DNA of 64,000 nucleotides from Isoptericola jiangsuensis (GTDB lineage: Bacteria > Actinomycetota > Actinomycetes > Actinomycetales > Cellulomonadaceae). A model generated the notes under the pieces. The model was not told the DNA's origin. It saw nothing but the letters and a program-made list of their open reading frames with translations, and did no database searches. Where the stretch lies: the NCBI RefSeq assembly GCF_002563715.1, contig NZ_PDJJ01000001.1, positions 2,480,001 through 2,544,000 on the forward strand, read 5' to 3'. A program made the position numbers and the translations under genes. Of the stretch, positions 54,209-62,430 are shown in pieces. How positions within the stretch are numbered: the first letter of the stretch is position 1; each line of letters begins with the position of its first letter.

Positions 54209-55249
54209 TCAGCCCGGCAGGACGCGGGAGAGGTAGCGGGCCACGGCACGCACCGACGCCATGGTGGCGGGGTAGTCCATGCGGGTCGGGCCGATGGAGC
54301 CGAGCGTGGCGACGGTGTCGCCCTCGCTGCCGTACCCGGCCGCGACGACGCTGGCCTCCGCCAGCCCGTCGAGCCGGTTCTCGTGGCCGATGCGGACCTC
54401 GACGCCGTCGCCGGACATCTCGGTGAGCAGGCCCAGCAGCACGACCTGCTCCTCGAGCGCCTCCAGCACGGGCCGCAGCCCGAGCTCGAAGGTCGTGCCG
54501 GAGCGGGCCAGGTTCGCGGTGCCCGCGAGCACGACCCGTTCCTCGGTCTCGGTCTCGAGCGTGTCGACGACGAGGTCCGCGACGGCCCGCGCGACGCCGC
54601 CCAGCTCGGGCCCGGTGGCCCGCACGAGCGCGTCGAACGCCGCCGGCAGGTCCGCGAGGCGCTTGCCCGCGGCCGCGGCGTTGAACCGGGCGCGCAGCTC
54701 GCCGAGCCCGGCCTCGTCGAGACCGGGTCCGACGCCCGCGCCGTCGGGGCCGACGGGGAGCTCGCAGAAGCGCTGCTCCACGCGACCCGTGTCCGTGATG
54801 ACGACGACGAGGATGCGGCCGGCCGCGACGGGGACCAGCTCGAGGTGACGCAGGCCCGACCGCCGCAGCGACGGGTACTGCACGACGGCGACCTGGCCGG
54901 TGAGCTGGGCGATGAGCCGCCCGGCGCGGGACAGGACGTCGTCGAGGTCCACTGCCTCGGACAGGAACGTCTCGATGGCGCGCTTCTGCGGCACGTTGAG
55001 GGGCCGCACCTCGGCCAGCCGGTCGACGAACAGGCGGTACCCGGCGTCCGTGGGCACGCGCCCGGCGGACGTGTGGGGCTGGGCGATGTAGCCCGCCTCC
55101 TCCAGCGCCGCCATGTCGTTGCGGATCGTGGCGGGCGAGACGCCGAGCCGGTGCCGCTCGGTGAGCATGCGCGAACCCACGGGTTCCCGCGTCGTGACGT
55201 AGTCCTCGACGATGGCGCGCAGCACCTCGAGCCTGCGTTCCTCGCTCAC
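54209..55249 (-). CDS. hrcA: Heat-inducible transcription repressor HrcA
   Basis: The 346-residue repressor has an N-terminal winged helix ([23 protein letters not shown] and [20 protein letters not shown] as separate pieces) and a GAF-like core. It binds the CIRCE operator with GroEL help. I chose GTG 55249 because GGGAGG lies seven to eight bases upstream; an ATG at 55306 would start inside the CIRCE element itself. The promoter TAGGAT (55323-55318, - strand) directly precedes CIRCE. Confidence 0.94.
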   Translation of the reverse strand: MSEERRLEVLRAIVEDYVTTREPVGSRMLTERHRLGVSPATIRNDMAALEEAGYIAQPHTSAGRVPTDAGYRLFVDRLAEVRPLNVPQKRAIETFLSEAVDLDDVLSRAGRLIAQLTGQVAVVQYPSLRRSGLRHLELVPVAAGRILVVVITDTGRVEQRFCELPVGPDGAGVGPGLDEAGLGELRARFNAAAAGKRLADLPAAFDALVRATGPELGGVARAVADLVVDTLETETEERVVLAGTANLARSGTTFELGLRPVLEALEEQVVLLGLLTEMSGDGVEVRIGHENRLDGLAEASVVAAGYGSEGDTVATLGSIGPTRMDYPATMASVRAVARYLSRVLPG

Positions 55250-55292
55250 CGGACGGCCTCCCCTCGTCGTTCGCCTGTCGAGCGCACCGGAC

Positions 55293-55319
55293 TTAGCACT
55301 CTCCATCGCTGAGTGCCAT
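55293..55319 (-). promoter_or_regulatory. CIRCE operator of hrcA-dnaJ
   Basis: TTAGCACTC-N9-GAGTGCCAT is present. One arm is perfect and the other matches 6 of 9 bases of GAGTGCTAA. It lies between the -10 TAGGAT and the hrcA start, the usual place for HrcA autorepression. Confidence 0.88.
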
Positions 55320-55361
55320 CCTACGCGTCCCTCGCGTCCTCCCGGTGGAGGTCGTCGTCAC

Positions 55362-55440
55362 CTGAGGTACCTCAGGCGCCGGTCCGGCGCGGCACGGCGC
55401 CCGAGAACCGGTGACCTGCCCGATCCCCCGCGCTACCTCA
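55362..55440 (+). promoter_or_regulatory. Palindromic element E1 upstream of the first small Arg-rich gene
   Basis: It starts with the perfect 14-bp palindrome CTGAGGTACCTCAG (55362-55375) and ends with TACCTCA (55434-55440). Within it are ACCGGT, GATCC (55422-55426) and TACCTCA, in the same places as in element E2 (58633-58711). The two elements align without gaps. It may be the operator or promoter of the adjacent small gene. Confidence 0.7.
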
Positions 55441-55504
55441 CCGCACGAGGCTGGGGTCCGGCGGGCCGACCGGTCCGCCACCGCCCGGGCCGAGGAGACC
55501 TGAC

Positions 55505-55696
55505 ATGGACCGCTGGGAGCACCTGACCGACCACCGCCTGCGCGAGGCCGAGCTCGTGCGCCGCGCCGAGCAGGTGCGGCTGGCCCGCGAGCGCCTCGCC
55601 GCCGCGCCGAGCGGCCCGGTCCGCGCCGCCGTCGCCGGACCCCGCCTGACGCGGCTGCTCGCCGCGCTGCGGCCCGCCGCCCGCCGCACGGCGTGA
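55505..55696 (+). CDS. 63-aa Arg/Ala-rich small protein, paralogue A
   Basis: ATG 55505 has AGGAG seven bases upstream, a strong ribosome-binding site. The protein MDRWEHLTDHRLREAELVRR continues with RAEQVRLARERLA and ends LLAALRPAARRTA. It is one long basic amphipathic helix followed by a second helix, with no cysteine and no signal. It resembles the 72-aa protein at 58769 in RAExxRxARER and the LxALxRPAxR end. It stops 80 nt before the LAL regulator. The family is unrecognised. Confidence 0.65.
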   Translation: MDRWEHLTDHRLREAELVRRAEQVRLARERLAAAPSGPVRAAVAGPRLTRLLAALRPAARRTA

Positions 55697-55776
55697 CGGT
55701 CGTCGGGGCGTCCGCGACCACGGCGCGGGCGTCGTGGTCGGCACCGGCGGGCGGTCCCGCCTGGCACGATGGCGGT

Positions 55777-58608
55777 ATGGCACCGGACCCCGCACCGCTG
55801 GTCGGCCGCGACGACGAGCTGGCGGCGCTGCGCCGCACCGTGGACGACGCGCGGCGGGGGGACGGCGGGACGGTCGTCGTGTCCGGCGAGGCCGGGATCG
55901 GCAAGACACGGCTCGTCGCGGAGGTGCTGGGCGGCCTCGGCCCGGACGTGCTGGTCGCGCGCGGGCAGTGCGCGGACTCCGGCTCGGGCCCTGTCCCGTA
56001 CGCCGGACTGTCCGGGGTGGTGCGCGACCTCGTCGACGCCCTGGGCGCGGCCGACGTGCTCGCGGCCGCGGGCCCCGCCGCGGACGCGCTCGGCGCCGTC
56101 CTGCCGGGCCTGGTCGCGCAGCGCCCGGGCGTGGCGAGCGGCCGCGGCCCCGAGGTGCTGGCCGACCTCCTGGCGACCCTCGCGGCCGAGCGGCCCGTCG
56201 TCGTCGTGCTGGAGGACCTCCACTGGTCCGACGACGCGGCCCGCAGCGTCCTGGACCGGCTCGCCCGGGCGGCGCACGGCACCTCGCTGGCCGTCCTGGC
56301 GACGTACCGCAGCGACGACGTGGGACGGCGCCACCCGCTGCGCACCACGCTCGCGGAGCTCGACCGGGCCCGGCTGGCGGCGCGGCTCGAGGTCGGTCCG
56401 CTCGACGCGGACGGCGTCGCGGCCCTCGCGCGGGCCGTCGACCCGCAGGCGGGTGCCGACGGCGTGGCGCTGGCGGAGCTGGTGGAGCGGTCGGGCGGGG
56501 TCCCGTTCTACGTCGAGGAGCTGGCCTGCTGCCTCGGCGCGGACCTGCCGCTGTCGTTGCGCGACGTGCTGCTGGTCCGCTACTCCCAGCTGTCCGCGGG
56601 CGCGCAGGAGCTGTGCCGCGCGGTGGCCGCGGCCGGGCAGCGCGCGCCCCTCGACCTGCTCGCCACGGTCCTCGGCGAGGACACGCTGGCCGCGGCGGAG
56701 CCCGCCGTGCGCGAGGCCGTGGACGCCGTGGTGCTGGTCGTCGAGGCGGACGGCTACCGGTTCCGGCACGCCCTCCTGCAGGAGGCGGTCGCCGACGAGC
56801 TGCTGCCCTCCGAGCGGCGGCGCCTGCACACCGCGTACGCGCAGGCGCTGGCGGCGCTGCCCGCGACGGTGCCGCGCCTCGCGGAGATCGCGGACCACTG
56901 GTGGCACGCGCACCTGCCCGACCGGGCGCTCGCCGCGGCGGTCGCGGGCCAGGCCGCCGCCGGGCACGACGCCGCGTCGTCGACGGCGGTGGCGCTCGGC
57001 GAGCGGGCGCTGGAGCTGTGGGACCTCGTGCCGGGCGCCGAGCAGGTCACCGGCACCACGCACCACGAGCTCCTGCTCGCCGTCGCGGAGGCCCAGCACT
57101 CCGCGAGCCGGCTCGACCGGGCGCTGGCGCTGACCCGGCAGGCGCTCGCCGAGTGGCCGGCCGACGACGCGGCCGGGCGGGCCAGCACGCTCGGCCAGGT
57201 CGCGGTCCACATGCTGCGCACCGGTGACGAGTCCGGGCGGGCGCTGCTGGACGAGGCTCTCGCGACGGCCCCGCCGGACGCCCTGGGCACCGTCGGCCCC
57301 CTGCTGCGGCTCAAGGCGCGCACGGCCATGCTCGACGGGGACCACGTGACCGCGGTCGACGCCTCCGACCGCGGGCTCGTCGCGGCCCGGGCCGCGGGCG
57401 ACCGCGCCCTGGAGGCGGTGCTGTTCAACACGCGCGGCGTCGCCCGCGTGGACGGCGGCGACCTCGACGGCGTGGCCGACCTGGAGGAGTCGCGGCGCCT
57501 CGCGGGCGACGACTGGGACGCGATGAGCCGGTTCCACACCAACATGTCGGACCAGCACCTCAAGCTCGGCGAGTTCGAGCAGGCGCGGGCCCTGGCGGCG
57601 GACGGCGCGGACGGCGCCCGCGAGCGCGGCGCCGGATGGGGCATCCGCGCGATGCTCGAGGGGAACGTCGCCGAGGCCCTCATCGGGCTCGGCCGCTGGG
57701 ACGAGGCCGCCGCCTGGTACGAGCGGTCGGTGCCGCTCGTGGCGCCCAGCCAGTTCGCCGTCTACCTCACCGAGCGCTGGACGTGGCTCACGCTGTGGCG
57801 CGGTGACGTCGAGGCCGCGCAGGCGATGGGCCGGCGGTACCGCACGCCGTGGATGCGCCACGACCGCATCGAGATGCAGGTCCGGTCCCGGGTGCGGACC
57901 ACCCTCGCCGAGCTCGCCCTGGAGCGCGGCGACGTCGACGAGGCGCTGGACCTGGTCAGGCCGGTGCTGGAGCCCGGCCGCCTCACCGGTGCGTACGCCC
58001 TCGCCCTGCTGGTGGTCGCCGCCCGCGCGCTCGCGCAGGCCCGCGCGCAGGGCCGCACCGTCGACGACGCCCCCTTCCGGGAGACGCTCGCCGCCACGGC
58101 GTGGCCCACCCACGAGCTCTGGGCGACGCTGTTCGCCGCCGAGCTGGGCGAGGCCCCGTGGTCGGCCGTCGCGGCGTCGGGGCCCGACGACGGCGCCCCG
58201 GCGCACTGGCGCCCGTACGCGCTGCTGCGCGACGGTCAGGCGCACCTCGACGCCGAGGACCGGCCGGGCGCGCGCGGCCTGCTCACGGCCGCCGTGGAGG
58301 CCGCGGACGTGATCGGCGCCGGGCTGGTCTCCGCGCGGGCCGCGGCGCTGCTGGACGACGCCGGGCTCGCCGCCCGCCGCCCGCGCGGCGCGTCCCCCGC
58401 CGCGGCCGACGGCCTCGCGGGGCTCACCGAGCGGGAGCGGCAGGTGCTCGACCTGGTGGCGCAGGGGCTGACGAACGGCCAGGTGGCCGAGCGCCTCTTC
58501 ATCTCGCGCAAGACGGCCTCCGTCCACGTCTCGGCGATCCTGCGCAAGCTCGGCGTGGCGAGCCGGACCGAGGCGGCGGTCCGGGCCCGCACCGCGTCGT
58601 CGTCCTAG
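55777..58608 (+). CDS. LAL-type LuxR family transcriptional regulator
   Basis: The 943-residue regulator has an N-terminal AAA/STAND-type NTPase with Walker A GEAGIGKTRL (37-46) and Walker B VVVVLEDLHWSDD near 140. A long helical TPR-like middle spans about 330-860, and a C-terminal LuxR helix-turn-helix follows (LTERERQVLDLVAQGLTNGQ, ISRKTASVHVSAILRKLGV). This is the LAL (large ATP-binding LuxR) plan, related to MalT. ATG 55777 follows CACGAT by six bases, so leaderless initiation is likely. It is flanked by two paralogous small genes with matching upstream elements. Confidence 0.92.
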   Translation: MAPDPAPLVGRDDELAALRRTVDDARRGDGGTVVVSGEAGIGKTRLVAEVLGGLGPDVLVARGQCADSGSGPVPYAGLSGVVRDLVDALGAADVLAAAGPAADALGAVLPGLVAQRPGVASGRGPEVLADLLATLAAERPVVVVLEDLHWSDDAARSVLDRLARAAHGTSLAVLATYRSDDVGRRHPLRTTLAELDRARLAARLEVGPLDADGVAALARAVDPQAGADGVALAELVERSGGVPFYVEELACCLGADLPLSLRDVLLVRYSQLSAGAQELCRAVAAAGQRAPLDLLATVLGEDTLAAAEPAVREAVDAVVLVVEADGYRFRHALLQEAVADELLPSERRRLHTAYAQALAALPATVPRLAEIADHWWHAHLPDRALAAAVAGQAAAGHDAASSTAVALGERALELWDLVPGAEQVTGTTHHELLLAVAEAQHSASRLDRALALTRQALAEWPADDAAGRASTLGQVAVHMLRTGDESGRALLDEALATAPPDALGTVGPLLRLKARTAMLDGDHVTAVDASDRGLVAARAAGDRALEAVLFNTRGVARVDGGDLDGVADLEESRRLAGDDWDAMSRFHTNMSDQHLKLGEFEQARALAADGADGARERGAGWGIRAMLEGNVAEALIGLGRWDEAAAWYERSVPLVAPSQFAVYLTERWTWLTLWRGDVEAAQAMGRRYRTPWMRHDRIEMQVRSRVRTTLAELALERGDVDEALDLVRPVLEPGRLTGAYALALLVVAARALAQARAQGRTVDDAPFRETLAATAWPTHELWATLFAAELGEAPWSAVAASGPDDGAPAHWRPYALLRDGQAHLDAEDRPGARGLLTAAVEAADVIGAGLVSARAAALLDDAGLAARRPRGASPAAADGLAGLTERERQVLDLVAQGLTNGQVAERLFISRKTASVHVSAILRKLGVASRTEAAVRARTASSS

Positions 58609-58632
58609 GACGTCCGCCGGGCGGGCGGTCGT

Positions 58633-58711
58633 CTGAGGTACCTGGGCCGCGGGCGCCGGGCCCGCCGGGCACGCAGGACCGGTCGACCGGCCGATCCGCC
58701 CGGGTACCTCA
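58633..58711 (+). promoter_or_regulatory. Palindromic element E2 upstream of the second small Arg-rich gene
   Basis: CTGAGGTACC (58633-58642) and GGTACCTCAG (58703-58712) are reverse complements separated by 60 nt. Ungapped alignment to E1 preserves the positions of CTGAGGTACC, ACCGG, GATCC and TACCTCA, with offset 3271. It could be a regulator-binding element, or the arms could pair in RNA as a weak terminator of the LAL gene. Confidence 0.7.
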
Positions 58712-58768
58712 GAGGACGAACCTGGTGGTGTCACGGGCCGCGACGGCCCACCGGACCAGGAGGCCACG

Positions 58769-58987
58769 ATGCACCCCGACCTGTACGACGTCCTCTACCG
58801 TCAGCAGCTCGCCGAGGTCGAGCAGCGGGCCGAGCACCGCCGGGTCGCCCGCGAGCGCGCGGAGGAGCAGGCGGTCGGCGCCGGGCGGCACGGGCGTCCC
58901 ACCCGGCCCGCGCGCCACCCCGCCCTGCGGTCCCTCACCGCTCTGCTGCACCGGCCGGCCCACCGCGCCGGCCCCCGCCCGGCCTGA
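58769..58987 (+). CDS. 72-aa Arg-rich small protein, paralogue B
   Basis: ATG 58769 has AGGAGG five bases upstream. The protein begins MHPDLYDVLYRQQLAEVEQR, continues RAEHRRVARERAEEQA and ends ALRSLTALLHRPAHRAGPRP. It shares RAExxRxARER and the terminal LxALxRPAxR with the 63-aa protein at 55505. No known domain is visible. The strong ribosome-binding sites on both copies argue that they are expressed. Confidence 0.65.
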   Translation: MHPDLYDVLYRQQLAEVEQRAEHRRVARERAEEQAVGAGRHGRPTRPARHPALRSLTALLHRPAHRAGPRPA

Positions 58988-59131
58988 CGGTCCGGACCGC
59001 GCGGTCGGCGGGGTCGGACCCACGGTCGTGAGCGGCACCCCCGGGTGCCCGCCCACCGTCCCGGGAACGACCTCGCCGGCGGACAGCGTGTCGGCCCCGC
59101 GGCGTGGGCACGGCTCCGTAGGCTCGCGGCC

Positions 59132-60004
59132 GTGCACGACCGCTACGGCTCCGACGTCCTGTCCCCCGCGTCCGGCTCCGGCCCCTCCGGGTCGGCGCAC
59201 CACCGTCGCCGCCCGACCTCGCAGCCACGCGCCGCGGAGGCAGGTCTCGTCGTGGAGGAGGTCCAGACCGGCTGGGTGGGTGCCGTCGTCCGGGTCGAGA
59301 AGTCCGGGGGCGTGCACCTCGTCGTGCTGGAGGACCGCCGCGGACGCACCCGCTCCTTCCCCCTCGGCCCGGGGTTCTGGGTCGACGGGCAGCCGGTCGA
59401 GCTCACCGCCCCCGTCACCTCCCGGGCCCCCGCCCCGCCGGCCCGCACCGCGTCCGGGTCCGTGGCCGTGCACGGTGCGCGCGCCCGCGTCGCCCGCGGC
59501 TCGCGCATCTGGGTGGAGGGCAAGCACGACGCCGAGCTCGTGGAGAAGGTGTGGGGCGACGACCTGCGGGTCGAGGGCGTCGTCGTGGAGATGCTCGACG
59601 GCGTCGACCACCTCGCCGAGGCGCTCGCCGAGTTCGCGCCGACGCCGGACCGCCGCGTCGGGGTGCTGGTGGACCACCTCGTGCGGGGCTCCAAGGAGCA
59701 GCGCATCACCGACGACGCCCTGCGCACCGTCGACGCCGGCACGGTGCTGGTGCTGGGTCACCCGTACGTCGACGTGTGGCAGGCCGTGAAGCCCGCACGG
59801 GTGGGCCTGACGTCGTGGCCCACCATCGAGCGCGGCACGGAGTGGAAGCGGGGGATCCTGCGCGAGCTGGGCTGGCCCGCGACGACGCCGCAGGACGTGG
59901 GTCGGGCGTGGACGCGGATCCTGGGGACCGTGCGGGACTACCGCGACCTCGACCCGGCCCTGCTGGGCCGGGTCGAGGAGCTCATCGACTTCGTGACCGC
60001 CTGA
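59132..60004 (+). CDS. DUF3097 family protein with TOPRIM-like motifs
   Basis: The 290-residue protein fits the actinobacterial DUF3097 family. Residues 126-140 (RIWVEGKHDAELVEK) and 176-188 (VGVLVDHLVRGSK) have the layout of a TOPRIM fold: an acidic Glu129 in VEGKHDAE and an Asp181 later. This is seen in RNase M5, OLD and primase proteins. Whether it is a nuclease is untested. GTG 59132 is seven bases after TAGGCT (59119-59124), a leaderless start. Confidence 0.8.
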   Translation: MHDRYGSDVLSPASGSGPSGSAHHRRRPTSQPRAAEAGLVVEEVQTGWVGAVVRVEKSGGVHLVVLEDRRGRTRSFPLGPGFWVDGQPVELTAPVTSRAPAPPARTASGSVAVHGARARVARGSRIWVEGKHDAELVEKVWGDDLRVEGVVVEMLDGVDHLAEALAEFAPTPDRRVGVLVDHLVRGSKEQRITDDALRTVDAGTVLVLGHPYVDVWQAVKPARVGLTSWPTIERGTEWKRGILRELGWPATTPQDVGRAWTRILGTVRDYRDLDPALLGRVEELIDFVTA

Positions 60005-60025
60005 CGGCGGCCGGGTCGGCGCAGG

Positions 60026-60589
60026 TCAGGCGAGACCGTCGCGGTGCGCGTACCGGTTGACCTTCTCGGAGATGTTCACCACGGCCTGGAACACCTCGAG
60101 ACCGATGCGCCAGATGGCGAGGTACACCAGGGCGATGATCCAGCCGAACAGGATGATCCCCAGGCCGACGTACCACTGGTCCGAGAAGAGGGTGACGACG
60201 CCGTAGATGAACCAGAACAGCCAAGAGATGGCGATGAGCACCGTCACGACGACGTAGACGATCTTGACGATCTTCGGCGTCACGTAGTTCATGAAGGAGA
60301 AGTCGAACAGCGACCCGAGCAGGCCCTTGGTGTCGTCACGGGCCACGCCCGCGGCCGACGACGCCGCGGCCGCGTAGAACGGCTGCTCCCCGACGGGGCG
60401 CTCCCCCACCGGCTGCTGGTACTGCGGGAACCCCTGCTGCTGGTGGGGCTCGCCGGGCTGCTGGTAGGTGCCGCTCGGCTCCTGGTAGGGCTGGGCCGGC
60501 GGCTCGTACGGCCCCGGCTGCTCCCCACCGGCGGGCCGGCCGTACGGATCCGTGGGCTCCCCGGGCGGGTTCGGCGTGTTCTGGCTCAT
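60026..60589 (-). CDS. DUF4282 small membrane protein with Pro/Gln/Tyr-rich N-terminus
   Basis: The 187-residue protein has a disordered N-terminus of about 75 residues rich in Pro, Gln and Tyr (YQQPGEPHQQQGFPQYQQP). A DUF4282 domain follows with two membrane helices (IVKIVYVVVTVLIAISWLFW and YVGLGIILFGWIIALVYLA). ATG 60589 has AGGAGG upstream. It is divergent from the DUF4870 genes. The function is unknown. Confidence 0.85.
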   Translation of the reverse strand: MSQNTPNPPGEPTDPYGRPAGGEQPGPYEPPAQPYQEPSGTYQQPGEPHQQQGFPQYQQPVGERPVGEQPFYAAAASSAAGVARDDTKGLLGSLFDFSFMNYVTPKIVKIVYVVVTVLIAISWLFWFIYGVVTLFSDQWYVGLGIILFGWIIALVYLAIWRIGLEVFQAVVNISEKVNRYAHRDGLA

Positions 60590-60707
60590 CGTTCCTCCTG
60601 GTCGTGGGCCTGGCGTCACCACTCTCGGACGCCCCGGCGGTGCCCGCCACCCGAGACGGTCGCGTCCCGACATTCCGGGCAGATGCCCGCTCTGCCAAGA
60701 TGAGGGC

Positions 60708-61133
60708 ATGACGCAGAACACGCCGGTCCCGGCTCCCGCGCCGCGGCCGCTCTCCCGCTCCGACGAGCGTCTGTGGGCGATCTTCGCCCATGTCGGCCCC
60801 CTCGTCCTGGCGGCGCTCAGCGTCGGCCTGCTGGGTGTGCTGGCGCCGCTGGTGATCTGGCTCGTGCTGCGCGACCGCAGCGCCTACGTCGCCGAGCAGG
60901 CGAAGGAGGCGCTGAACTTCCAGATCGGCGTGCTGCTGGCCACCGTCGTCGGGCTGTTCCTGCGCAACGTCCTCGGGCACGTGCCGCTGATCGGCTGGCT
61001 CTTCGGCGCCACCGGCTGGGTGCTGCTCACCGTGGTGTGGCTGGGCGCGCTCGTCCTGGCGATCCTCGCGGCCGTCGCCGTCAACCGGTTCGAGCACTAC
61101 CGCTACCCCCTGTCCCTGCGGCTGGTCCGCTAG
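60708..61133 (+). CDS. DUF4870 small membrane protein, copy 1
   Basis: The 141-residue protein has three to four helices and the DUF4870 core RLWAIFAHVGPLVLAALSVG with EQAKEALNFQIGVLLATVVG and the end YRYPLSLRLVR. A CAAGAT hexamer lies six bases before ATG 60708 and GAGGG even closer. A second copy lies at 61860, sharing DERxWAIFAHxG and EALNFQI. The function is unknown. Confidence 0.85.
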   Translation: MTQNTPVPAPAPRPLSRSDERLWAIFAHVGPLVLAALSVGLLGVLAPLVIWLVLRDRSAYVAEQAKEALNFQIGVLLATVVGLFLRNVLGHVPLIGWLFGATGWVLLTVVWLGALVLAILAAVAVNRFEHYRYPLSLRLVR

Positions 61134-61226
61134 GCGTCACCACCTTTCGACGGACCCGCGGCCCGACCCGCTCGCCAGGACCCTCCTGGACAAGTCGAGC
61201 GAGGCCGGGCACGCCATGATGGGAGC

Positions 61227-61778
61227 ATGAGCGACATGTCCAACCCGGTGCCCGGCCCTGACGGCGCCCCGCCGCCGCAGGACGCGACCGACCGCAGCAT
61301 CGACCACCGTCCGCCGGTGCCCCCGCGCGCGCTGCCCCCGGCAGCCGCCGGCGGCCACGGCGTGCCGCACCCTCCCCCCGCGGTGCCGGGACCTCCCGGC
61401 GGCTACGGCCCGCCGCCGCCCTACGGGGCTCCACCGCCGTACGGGCCGCCAGCGCCCTACGGGTACGGCGCGCCGGGGCAGTACCTACCGCCGGGATACG
61501 GCGCACCGGCCGGCTGGTCGCACCGGACGAAGGTCGCCGCCGGGCTCCTCCAGCTCCTGCCCGGGATCTTCCTCGGCCTCGGAGGGATCGGCCGCTGCTA
61601 CACGGGCCACATCGGCCTCGGGGTGACCCACATCGTCCTCAGCGTCCTGGGGTGGATCACGATCTGGGCCTTCATCGGGTTTCCCCTCGTCATCGCCTGC
61701 TGGATCTGGGCAGTCGTCGACGGGATCGTCCTGCTGTCCGGACAGCCGCGCGACGCCGACGGCCTGCTGCTGCGCTGA
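61227..61778 (+). CDS. TM2-domain protein with Pro/Gly/Tyr-rich N-terminus
   Basis: The 183-residue protein has a disordered N-terminus of about 100 residues with repeats such as PYGAPPPYGPPAPYGYGAPG. A TM2 domain follows with two helices (LLPGIFLGLGGIGRCYTGH and VLSVLGWITIWAFIGFPLV). ATG 61227 lies six bases after CATGAT, a leaderless layout. It sits between the two DUF4870 genes. Confidence 0.82.
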   Translation: MSDMSNPVPGPDGAPPPQDATDRSIDHRPPVPPRALPPAAAGGHGVPHPPPAVPGPPGGYGPPPPYGAPPPYGPPAPYGYGAPGQYLPPGYGAPAGWSHRTKVAAGLLQLLPGIFLGLGGIGRCYTGHIGLGVTHIVLSVLGWITIWAFIGFPLVIACWIWAVVDGIVLLSGQPRDADGLLLR

Positions 61779-61859
61779 CCGGGGAAGCCCCCGACACGTC
61801 CCGTCTACCCGTTCGATGCGGCTGGTCGGTGGACCGCCGTCCCTCACGAAGGAGCAGTC

Positions 61860-62354
61860 ATGTCCCAGACCCCCGGGTCCCCGGTGCCCGACGAGCCGGA
61901 GCCTGCCGACGAGCAGCCGGCCGCACCCCGACCTGACGCAGGACAGCAGCCGTACGGACAGCCCGCTGCCGGAGGCTCGCCGTACACAGGCCCCGGGTAC
62001 CAGCAGCCTTACGGCTACGGTCCGGTGCCGGTGTCGCCGTCGGACGAGCGCACCTGGGCGATCTTCGCGCACCTCGGCGGGGTGTTCCTCAGCTTCCTGG
62101 TGCCGCTGATCATCTGGCTGGTCTACCGCGAGCGCAGCCGGTACCTGGACGACCAGGGCAAGGAGGCGCTGAACTTCCAGATCACCCTGGCGATCGCCTA
62201 CGTCGTCGGCATCGTCACCTCGGTCATCGGCATCGGGGTGCTCATCCTCATCGCCGCGTGGGTGTGCTCGATCGTGTTCGCCATCCTGGCGGCCGTCGCG
62301 TGCTCGCGCCAGGAGTGGTACCGCTACCCGTTGACCTTCCGGTTCATCCGCTGA
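61860..62354 (+). CDS. DUF4870 small membrane protein, copy 2
   Basis: The 164-residue protein has a Pro/Gly/Tyr-rich N-terminus of about 55 residues. The DUF4870 core is DERTWAIFAHLGGVFLSFLV, EALNFQITLAIAYVVGIV and the end YRYPLTFRFIR. ATG 61860 has AAGGAG six bases upstream. A 14-bp terminator follows the stop. Confidence 0.85.
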   Translation: MSQTPGSPVPDEPEPADEQPAAPRPDAGQQPYGQPAAGGSPYTGPGYQQPYGYGPVPVSPSDERTWAIFAHLGGVFLSFLVPLIIWLVYRERSRYLDDQGKEALNFQITLAIAYVVGIVTSVIGIGVLILIAAWVCSIVFAILAAVACSRQEWYRYPLTFRFIR

Positions 62355-62380
62355 CGGCACGCCACCCCGGTCGCCCGTAC

Positions 62381-62414
62381 CGAGGCCGACGCCCCCGCAC
62401 GGGCGTCGGCCTCG
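62381..62414. terminator. Bidirectional terminator before hemW
   Basis: A perfect 14-bp stem (62381-62394 with 62401-62414) closes on CCGCAC between convergent genes. Confidence 0.85.
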
Positions 62415-62430
62415 TGCCGTCGGGAGGCGG

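Noticed and set aside
61381-61500. CRISPR-like repetition in the Pro/Gly/Tyr-rich coding region of the TM2 protein
   Set aside because: The repetition is the codon pattern of PYGxPPPYG units inside a single open frame, with no spacers or cas genes.
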